A DNA stretch of 64,000 nt, taken from Diphasiastrum complanatum (taxonomy: Eukaryota; Streptophyta; Lycopodiopsida; Lycopodiales; Lycopodiaceae). Where the stretch lies: positions 42,559,229-42,623,228 of the forward strand of contig CM055102.1 of the NCBI GenBank assembly GCA_029204225.1, written 5' to 3'. Shown in pieces: positions 56,310 to 64,000 of the stretch. Under the pieces are notes generated by a model. The model was not told the DNA's origin, did no database searches, and worked only from the letters and a program-made list of their open reading frames with translations. The position numbers and the translations under genes were made by a program. Each line of letters begins with the position of its first letter. Position 1 is the first letter of the stretch.

Positions 56310-56800
56310 AAATGTTTCTTCAATTATTGCACAATGATCCAGAATTTTTGAAGCTATGTGGTCGCGGACTTTTAGACCAATGTATAGTAGCCACGTTGTC
56401 TCCATCTCTTGGAATGTTTGCAAATCTTTAAACATTGTGTTTGAAAGGAGCATACCGTTTATGTTCTATCTAGGTATCAGTCTATGTTCTCTTATTTCAG
56501 AAGCAGGAATAAAAAAGTTGTTGACTATTTGGCTTCAAAGTTAAACTCTATCTCTTTGGTGGGCTGTGCACACATGAATGGGCTTAATTACATCCATCAT
56601 TGACTAACCTACATAAATTCACAAAAATTTATCTTTTTTGAAGTTGGTGGTATCACTAATGATGTCTTGAGTGAGCTTCTTGTGCACATTGGTGTGAAAC
56701 TTGAGGAACTTTGTCTTTTAGATTGTCTGTAAGTGCTTGAATACTCTAAGTACTCTATTTTTGCCTGACATTATCATGTGTGGTTTATCATGGCAGATTC
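56310..56800 (+). pseudogene. F-box/LRR-like gene fragment, exon n plus intron
   Basis: Frames encode DPEFLKLCGRGLLDQCIVAT, then after shifts GGITNDVLSELLVHIGVKLE and EELCLLDC, the pattern of F-box/LRR repeats (LxxLxLxxC). A GTAAGT donor at 56729 and an ATGGCAG acceptor at 56791-56796 suggest a 68-bp intron, with a new exon starting at 56797 (ATTC) that is cut four bases later by an LTR. A second, similar exon lies beyond the LTR at 58767. The left side is cut by the copia A LTR. Confidence 0.5.
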
Positions 56801-58766
56801 TGTTGGAAATTAAGCCCACAGTTGTCTCCTTGGTGAATGAGTAATTTTTATTTCATGATTCTTCCTGCATGTTTATTGATCATTGATCTAGGGTTAGGTG
56901 AAAGCAACTTTGGTTCTACATCTGCTCATCTGATACCTGCAGGAATCACAAAGTTAGACAGCCAATTTATTTGAAGAACATCTACAACGGGCTTCCGGCT
57001 GATCTCCAGCAAAGGGTATCCAATCCTATCATAATTTCAAGTTCAGATGTTAAGCTCAATAACTTGAAGTCATTGAAGACTTGGCCATCTTCAACAACTT
57101 CCACAAATTATTATTTAGAACACGTCTATAGAAATACATTACTTTTTTAACAGTCTGCAGAAATACACTGAGTGTTGCACAGTTCCCATTTTTTGCACTT
57201 TTCCGAAAAATGCAACACTTACCTTTGGCTTCTTCCGTTCAATTATTGTCCACTTGTGCACAATGTTGGACTTATTTCCTCTACTCTCCTAAATCCCATT
57301 TTAATCTGCCTCCATTTATGCCGCATTTTTACTCACGTTGTCGCGCAGTTGCATATTTACATGTAAATTTTCACAGACGAAGAAAAGGCGAACAAAATGC
57401 GACACAATATTTTTACACGTGTTTTTGTGACAAGCGAAAAAGACGACACTGTCTTACATAATGCCAAAGGTGCCTAAAAAGCAAAGGCACCTCGTTAATC
57501 AAATCCTAAGGCATTTCATGAGAGTGACGCATTTTTTGCATCTTCACCAACGTTCACTTCAGCAAAAGCTGAAGTTGCACCCTTTTCACGCTCTCCCCAT
57601 GCAACTGCACTAACAGACTTGACAACAACTACAGACACCCACGATCTCCTACAGACAGCACATCCACTCTGTATTTTCTTCATCTGCACACCTATAACAT
57701 TATGTATATTTACTGAATATTATTTGCGTATTCAGATTGATTGTTCGATCAGTAAATCAGTTGATTGTTGATCAAGAGATTGAAGATCACGTGTGTGTAA
57801 ATTTAGCATCAGACGCTTATCAGAGATAGACAAAGTAGATGCCTTGTGCATTGATTTTTTATTGTTAGCAATAGGTTTCATTCCTTTACAAATTGAATTA
57901 GCACGCGGTTTCGTCCGCTATTGTCTCGTGCTCTACCGCATTATTGACATGTATATTTGATATACTTAATCTGATAACAGCTCTTTGTTCTGCGTTCAGA
58001 TCTATGTCAATATTGCTATGCTTATTCTTCATTCTGTCTGACTTTCCAGTTGCTCAATTTGGTAATCAGTCTCTCTCTTCGCGAACCATTCACGATCGAT
58101 TATCAGTCGAGCTCAGTCTCTCTCTTCGCGAATCATTCGCGACAAATAATTTGTCTAGCTGTTTGCGACAAATTATTCTTCTGGTATTCAATTATCGTTT
58201 GGTTACGTAATCAAAACGACCATGATTTCTATCACTAATGCCCTGTTTGTCTCTGATAGGCGTAGTCATGCTTAGGGAAAGAGTCATATAGCTCATTCTG
58301 CTGCGCACGAACACTTTCCGTTCGAGTTCGTTTCTCGTTTGTGTTTCGTTTCTTTTCGTGTTCATTTTCGTTTTTTGAACTATTTTTCGTTTCTCACACA
58401 CAACACACAATCTTTCTCCAACATGGTATCAGAGCTATTTTTGTAGCCTGATAAGCTTCCACAGTACAAGACTCTACTAGCCGATGGAGTAATTGTCTTC
58501 TTGTTTAGTATTTTCTGTATCAAATTTTCATACTTAAGTCACAAGCATCTCTAAACTCTTCGGTGGACTGTACTCTTATTTTAGAGTATTAATTAGTTTT
58601 TAAGATCCTGTTGGGCAATTAGGACACTTAAAGCTGTGATTACATTTAGCATAAGCTGTCTATTAGACTGTTTTTGCACCTAGCAGCCGATTAAAACAGG
58701 AGAGCCGTTCCGCAATATTTATACTCGCTTCTCCATTCATGTTCTTCTATCTCCCTTGCTCCATCA
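56801..58766 (+). mobile_element. Chimeric copia LTR: family D LTR with a family B LTR inside
   Basis: 56801-57262 and 58545-58766 match the two ends of the family D LTR (23005-24358): TGTTGGAAATTAAGCCCACAG at the start, CTCCCTTGCTCCATCA at the end. The middle, about 765 bp in the intact LTR, is replaced by a family B LTR (57264-58424, TGTTGG...CCAACA) plus its primer-binding site (58425-58436) and about 110 bp of leader. CACAA occurs at both edges of the replacement (57259, 58540). Around the whole LTR, GATTC (56796-56800) and GGTTC (58767-58771) look like a target duplication with one mutation. Confidence 0.75.
58425..58436 (+). promoter_or_regulatory. Copia primer-binding site (perfect) of the nested family B LTR
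   Basis: TGGTATCAGAGC directly after CCAACA. Confidence 0.85.
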
Positions 58767-59129
58767 GGTTCTTGATCTGAAGCTATGCGGTCATGGACAT
58801 TCATACTAGTGTGTAGCAGCCGCATTGTCTCCATCTCCTGGAATGTCAAATCTTCAAAACTATGTTTGAAAGGAGAATACAGTCTATGTTCTCTTATTTT
58901 AGAAGCTGGAGTCAAACAAGTTGCTGACTGTTTGGCTTCAAAGTTGAACTGATCTCTCTCTTTGGAGGGCTGTGCACACGTGAATGGGCTTAAATTACAT
59001 CCATCATTAACTAAGCTATAGAAATTGACAAAAAAATTTCTTGGTGGAGTTGGTGGTATTATGATGATGTCTTGAGTGAGCTTCTTGTGCACATTGGTGT
59101 GAAACTTGAGGAACTATGTCTGCCTGACT
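58767..59129 (+). pseudogene. F-box/LRR-like gene fragment, exon n+1
   Basis: Parallel to 56337-56728 base by base with about 85-90 percent identity by eye: LDLKLCGHG, ALSPSPGMSN, a VADCLASKLN-type stretch, GCAHVNGLKLHPSLTK and VSELLVHIGVKLEEL-like codons, with several frame breaks. It follows the LTR without a gap and is cut near 59129 by the minus-strand copia B copy. The similarity to the upstream exon suggests tandem exon duplication inside one LRR gene rather than two genes. Confidence 0.5.
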
Positions 59130-60513
59130 AGAGGCATAAAAGCAATGACTTAATCTATACAAGTATCCATGTCTCTTTCCGAGTGCTAGGATCTTGCCTG
59201 TCCTATCAACTACTTTGCACTGATCACATTCGAATTCTACTTTATGTCCTAGATCTATGATTTCGCTTACAGAGAGCAGATTCGTAGATAAATTGGGTAC
59301 ATATAGAACTTTAGAAAGTAGCTTAGATTGATCATTTGCAAAGCTCAATCTCACAGTACCTTCACCTTTAATAGCTTGTGTGCTATTATCGCCAAGGTGA
59401 ATGTATTTGTTGGTACTATAGGGTGTATAGGACTCAAAACAACCGATGAGGCCGGTCATATGCTGAGTGGCACCGGAATCCAAAAACCAAGAACTGTCGT
59501 TGGATGCTCCTTGATGGCTGGTCATGAAGGCATCATGATCCGCTTCTTGAATGGGATGTGGAGCTTTTGTAGCTGCATTGGCCACTTGATTCAACTATCC
59601 CTTGTTGTTGTTCTTTTCTTGTAGTATCCAACAGTCTTGAATTTCGTGGTTGTTTCTCTTGCAGTATGCTTCTTCTTTGTCTACGGATTCGACTATTCTT
59701 TGTGTTGTGCTAGTTTCTGGTCTTGATGTGATTGCTTCGAGACTTTCTTCTTCTTTTGTTTAGTTGTGCTCTTGTTGGTGTACAAAGCGTGAGAATCAGC
59801 TGAGGAACTAGAGGCTTTGTTCCTCCGCGTGTCTTCTTGCAACAACATTGTAATGACTCTTGAAAGAGTCAGCTCTGGATGTGTCGTGATGATCATCACC
59901 CAGCTGTCGTATGAGCTTGGAAAGCTTGTAAGCAGTTGCATCACTGCGTCTTGACATATCTGATAGCGGCCATTTGCTTCAGCAGGTTCTTAAATTGGTT
60001 GATGGATTTTGCAGGGAATCACCATTCGCAATCTTGAGGGAGTAAAATTTCTTCTTGAGATGTAGCTTGGAAGCTATATCTCGCACTTCATATAATGTGC
60101 TCAAGATGTCCCAGACTTCTTTGGATGTCTGGGCTTCAGATACATGGTCGATCTGAGTATCCGAAATGTTGAGGATGATCAACGCGAATGCTTTGTCATC
60201 CTTCATCTGGCGATTGCTGTGTTGTCAGCTTCGGGTTTCCCCTTTTTACCTGTAACAACGTCGTACAATTCTTTTGCCATTAGCACAATTCTCATCTTAA
60301 ATTTCCACAGATGGTAATTGGCTCCATCAAGCTTGTTCATGATAGGACTGGCTTTCCCCTGAGAATCTATGTGGAAGATTAGTCTAGGTGATAGGAATAA
60401 CTATCTGTGACTTAAGTATGAAAATCTTGTGCTAAATTACAGGACAATAAGACAATTACTCTATCGGCTAGTAGAGTCTTGTTACTGTGGAAGCTTATCA
60501 GGCTATAGAAATT
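59130..60513 (-). mobile_element. Copia family B copy 3 (minus): gag and protease, 3'-truncated
   Basis: gag lies at about 60340-59690 with frameshifts: GANYHLWKFKMRIVLMAKEL, KAFALIILNISDTQIDHVSE, LLTSFPSSYDSWVMIITTHP. A zinc knuckle with the first Cys lost (AYCKRNNHEIQDC) lies near 59650. The protease frame (59594-59130) contains SSWFLDSGATQHMTGL and LLSKVLYVPNLSTNLLSVSE and is the best-preserved family B protease. The copia sequence stops inside the protease-integrase linker at about 59130, where the F-box/LRR fragment begins, so integrase onward is missing. Confidence 0.88.
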
Positions 60514-60525
60514 GCTCTGATACCA
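60514..60525 (-). promoter_or_regulatory. Copia primer-binding site (perfect, minus)
   Basis: The minus strand reads TGGTATCAGAGC immediately after the LTR end CCAACA. Confidence 0.88.
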
Positions 60526-61669
60526 TGTTGGAAAGAAGGGTGTGAAGAATGATAACTCGAAAAAGAAATGAACCCACAAAAAAAAGTAAACTCGAAACTC
60601 GAAAAAGAAACGAACTCGAACGAAAATTGTTCGTGCGCAAAGTTATCTCACTCTTTCCTCAGGCATGACTATGCTTATCAGACTCGAACAGAATATTAGT
60701 GATAGAAATCACTTTCGATCTAATTACATAGCCTAACATTAAACATCAAAAACATTATAAAGATAATTTGTCGCGAACAGCTAGACAAATTATTAGTCGC
60801 AAATTATTCAGGAAGATCTAGACTAATAATCAGTCGTGAAAAGCAAGACTAAATATTAGTCACGAACAACTAGACTAATAATAATTCGTGAAGATCAGAC
60901 AACCAGATTAAGTAATTAGAAAGCCAAATAGAATGTAGAAAAGCATTGCAATATTGACACAAATCTGAACGTAGAACAAACAGAGCTGTAATCAGATTAA
61001 GTATAATGAAATATACAGGTCAATAATTCAAGTGAGCACAAAACAATAGCGGACGTAACCGTGTGCTTCACAAAGCTAATCACACAATCTGTAAAGGTGA
61101 TGGACCTATTACTGACAATACATTTGGGAAAAAAAAAATCAATGCACGAAAGCATCTATAATGTCTATCTCTGATTATCAGTGATATTTCATTCTCTCTC
61201 TTCTATTTTGATGTTGTTCTGATACATTTTATGTTCATGCTTTGAATACATAGATGGTATTCAATATATACATAATTTTTACAAGTGTGCAGATGAAGAA
61301 AATACAAAAGTGATTGTGTTATCTGTGGGAGATCGTGGGTGGCTGCTGTCATTGTCAAATCTGATTGCATAGTGCATGGGATGAGCGTGAGAAGGCCGCG
61401 ACGTCAGCCTTCGCTAAATTAACGTTGATGAAAATGCGAAAAATGCGACACTCTGACAAATGCCTTAAAAATTGATTTACAGGGTACCTTCGCTTTTTAA
61501 GGGCACCTTTGGCATTTGTAGGACATCTTTGGCATTTGTAGGACAGTGTCGTCTTTTTTGCCTCACAAATTACATGTAAAAACATAGTGTCGCCTTTTTT
61601 CCTTGTGAAAATTTACTTGTATTTACCTGTGATCATTTGATTCTAAATACTTGTTTGCTTGATACAACA
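60526..61669 (-). mobile_element. Copia family B 5' LTR of copy 3 (1144 bp)
   Basis: The minus strand begins TGTTGTATCAAGC and ends CCAACA. It shares the AAAAAGGCGACACTATG / AAGACGACACTGTC U3 words with 57264-58424 and is similar in length (1144 against 1161 bp). Confidence 0.8.
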
Positions 61670-61949
61670 ATCAACATATACACTATCGAATGATTGTAGA
61701 CATATATACAAATGTATTAAAATGTTGAGCTTTGCTATTTGAGGTGGATCTTGGCAATGATCATGGATGTCTCTATTTTAGATGAGCGGTAGTTGTGGTT
61801 GTCCCTATTTGGATAAGCGATGATCGTGGCATGGTAACACGTCAGCAAGATAGTTGAGAGTCTGTCAATTCAAGTTGGAGTTGCATGGGCTGGAGTTTAG
61901 TGTGACAAGAGTTTGAATGCTCAATTCGATAGTTGGTCGAATCAAACAT
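61670..61949. other. No gene seen
   Basis: Spacer between the copia B LTR and the gypsy remnant; nothing recognised. Confidence 0.35.
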
Positions 61950-63050
61950 TTGAGCACATGTCGATAGTCAGTAGACTTGACACTCCTTTGACCTTACTTC
62001 GATAGGGACGGTGTCAATTTGAAGCGATATGGCGTCAAGGAGTTTGTCGTCTACCCCTCTACTCTCAAGCATGTTGCATATAAGAGGTGATTGGCTAAAT
62101 AGTGTTGCTTGCCTTTGCGAATGACAATTTTAAAGTCAAATTCTTGGAGAAGCAGCAATCACCTAGTGATCCATCTGGTAGTGCATGGTCTATTAACCAG
62201 ATACAATAGGGCACGATGATCTACAAAGAAGACGAAGGAATTGGCTAGTAGGTAATGGCATAAAGTTCTTCACGTTATATTCCATTGGTGGCACTTTTCT
62301 CTTAGTGGTCGTAGAGTTCATCTCCGTAGGAATCAATTGCCTACTGAAAAATGGGTAATTTTTTTTATACTCGTTAGGCTGTGTAAGAACACTTTATATG
62401 ACATATTTAGAAGCATTTGTATGGACATGAAATTCTATGGTCCAGATAGGGGGTCATAGGATTGGTATAGTTACTAATGCTCTCTTAAGTTTATTGGACT
62501 CCTCAGTAGCTTCAACTATCCATTCGAGTTGGATGGTCATTTGTGGGCCATCTTGAAAAAACTCAAGAAAAACCTCCGATAATAATTGCAATGCCCCATA
62601 AAGATGTCTACTTCACATACAGTTCCAGGTTTAGGCAAAGCAAGTGTTATATATATATGGATTTTGTCTACATTGGTGGCAATACCATGTCTCGAAACAA
62701 CATGGTCTAGCATTATGCCGTGCGTGACCAGGCATTGGCATTTGGCCAGGTTTAGAGATATGCCAAATAATCGACATTATATGAACACCTTTTCCAAGTA
62801 AGATAAATGCTCGTCTCGAGAGAAGTGAATACACAAGTCATCCATAAAGATTTTAAGAAACTTCCATAGAAAGTCCTTGAATGCATAGCTCATCACTCGT
62901 GTGAAGGTGCTTAGAGTGTTGCACAATCCAAATGGCATCACATTATGTGCATATGTTTCACACTTAGTGGAGAATGTAGTCTTGTGCTAGCCTTTTGGGT
63001 CGATTTGCACCTAATTGTAGCCAATATACCAAGGTAGGTTAACTAAGAGT
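61950..63050 (-). mobile_element. Ty3/gypsy reverse transcriptase and RNase H remnant
   Basis: Minus-strand reading, broken by stops and shifts: CETYAHNVMPFGLCNTLSTF, then KIFMDDLCIHFSRDEHLSYL (the YVDD box reads FMDD), GISLNLAKCQCLVTHGIML and DIFMGHCNYYRR at about 62990-62570. RNase H-type SFVFFVDHRALLYLVNRP and EFDFKIVIRKGKQHYLANHL lie at about 62260-62080. Protease is absent on the right, integrase on the left, and there are no LTRs. It is much older than the 28 kb integrase fragment. Confidence 0.8.
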
Positions 63051-64000
63051 TGGTTAACTCTCAGTTTTTTTTTGGGCAGGGAAAATTATTGCATGGTGGG
63101 GGGGCCTGGATGTAGATGGAGATTAAATGGCTTTTGGTTTCGTTTTTCCTGATTCCATGGGCTTTTTACTAGTCATTATAGACTATGTGTAATTTAAGAC
63201 AGTTAAAGCTATAGTGAAATTGTAATGACTTAAAAATTGCGTGAATTAGATTCTGGAAGCATACCTTGATTTTTTCTGCATATTTGTTGCATTAGTTCCA
63301 TTTTGAAAAATCATTGGTAAAAATTCTATGAGCACGTTATTGTCCGTTAAACACTATGTTTTTTGTGGACATTGCTCGATTAGGAAAGTATACCCTTAAT
63401 GATTTAACCGAACGAAAAAAAAAAATTGGTTTTTTTTATGCAAATGGATTGAATGAAATTCTAAAGAAGGGGAGGCAAATGAAAATTTTCCCGACATCAC
63501 TCGACCGTGATGGCCCCCTGTAATATTAAAACATATGGTTGCAGATTTTGGACCACGATGTGTAGGAATTTCATTAGTGCAATGAATAGAAAAGACCGAA
63601 TGCAAAATCTATTCAATTTTTAGCCATTATGTTATTCAGCTTGGACTAACCACCGGAGATTTTTCCAGCAATTGAAAGCCCCGAAGTTGTTAATGACTGG
63701 ATAAATCGTTGGCCAAGCAACGTTCCAGAATAAAAAAGCAAATTTCGTTGGTGCTTTGGGTCAAGCCTCATGTGAGTGCAGTGCAACCCATAGAACCGTG
63801 ACTGGGCTGAACTCCAGTTGGAATTCCGTAAAGTTTTTTTCACAGTTAACGAAAGCTTTATTAACTGTAATGGGCAACCGAGAACAGGAATTCTTGGATG
63901 TTTTGGCCAAGGTGTCATTTTTTCAAAATCGTGCACGACCAGAAATGGCCCAGAAGCCTTGGATGGAAATTGTTGGAAGAGAATTGTCATACGCGATGAT
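63051..64000. other. Unassigned right edge
   Basis: A 114-codon minus-strand frame (63990-63646; RNLLFYSGTLLGQRFIQS) is open, but I recognise no domain or splice support. A run of A, TTGG and T at 63413-63438 is simple sequence. No element end is identified. Confidence 0.3.

Noticed and set aside
56729-56796. The two LRR-like segments as a gene fragment captured and duplicated by the retroelement
   Set aside because: The intron-like sequence running up to the LTR, and the second exon starting directly after it, fit insertion into a gene with repeated exons better.
63646-63990. 114-codon minus-strand frame at the right edge as a gene
   Set aside because: No domain, no splice signals and no neighbour context; could be chance or an exon whose partners lie outside the window.
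1-64000. tRNA, rRNA, CRISPR arrays, bacterial operons or phage modules
   Set aside because: No cloverleaf, rRNA block, regularly spaced repeat array or prokaryotic gene layout was seen; the short periodic repeats are ordinary mini- and microsatellites.

Overview
The window looks like nuclear DNA of a land plant with a large, retrotransposon-rich genome. The evidence is an intact five-exon IQD (IQ67-domain) gene, GT-AG introns, nested Ty1/copia and Ty3/gypsy LTR elements with plant-type primer-binding sites (TGGTATCAGAGC for initiator-Met tRNA; TGGCACCGTTGCCGGGG of Athila/Tat type), and (GA)n and (CA)n microsatellites. Nothing looks prokaryotic. Species cannot be fixed from the sequence; a seed-free plant (fern, lycophyte or bryophyte) is only a weak guess.

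Layout. 1-5.0 kb: a broken, intron-containing transposase-like gene on + that runs off the left edge, facing an unrecognised spliced acidic gene and a decayed multi-exon gene on -. 7.5-9.6 kb: the one convincing functional host gene, an IQD calmodulin-binding scaffold protein. 11.2-12.7 kb: decayed gypsy RNase H-integrase. 12.7-15.8 kb: decayed copia family A copy with a solo LTR (5-bp target duplication) and an internal tandem duplication. 15.8-17.5 kb: unknown coiled-coil ORF followed by promoter-like sequence. 17.6-21.1 kb: copia family B fused to another copia fragment. 21.2-22.1 kb: Ser/Thr/Pro-rich ORF followed by a promoter-like block resembling the one near 17.4 kb. 22.6-28.1 kb: copia RNase H remnant and a copia family D element with both LTRs but no integrase core. 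28.2-29.2 kb: gypsy integrase on -. 29.35-29.81 kb: long hairpin made of two head-to-head family B LTR ends. 30.0-32.3 kb: second family B copy. 33.1-35.2 kb: copia family E remnant with its LTR. 35.8-37.0 kb: F-box/kelch-like pseudogene. 37.2-39.6 kb: fold-back MITEs and a possible CACTA end. 39.7-52.1 kb: two copia family A units sharing an LTR, the second split by a complete gypsy gag-protease element (45.8-50.95 kb) with matching 5-bp target duplications. 52.1-56.3 kb: another family A copy on -. 56.3-59.1 kb: an F-box/LRR-like gene fragment broken by a chimeric LTR. 59.1-61.7 kb: family B copy on -. 62-63.05 kb: gypsy reverse transcriptase/RNase H on -.

Almost every transposon gene is inactivated. 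Many stops fit C-to-T change at former CGA, CAG or CAA codons, and several copies have lost the integrase catalytic Glu or the protease active site in different ways. The picture is a heterochromatic nest around one or two host genes, with shredded F-box-type genes at its edges. No single new autonomous system is proven. The best candidates for something undescribed are the transposase-like gene and its convergent neighbours at the left edge, and the two orphan ORF-plus-promoter modules at 15.8-17.5 and 21.2-22.1 kb.
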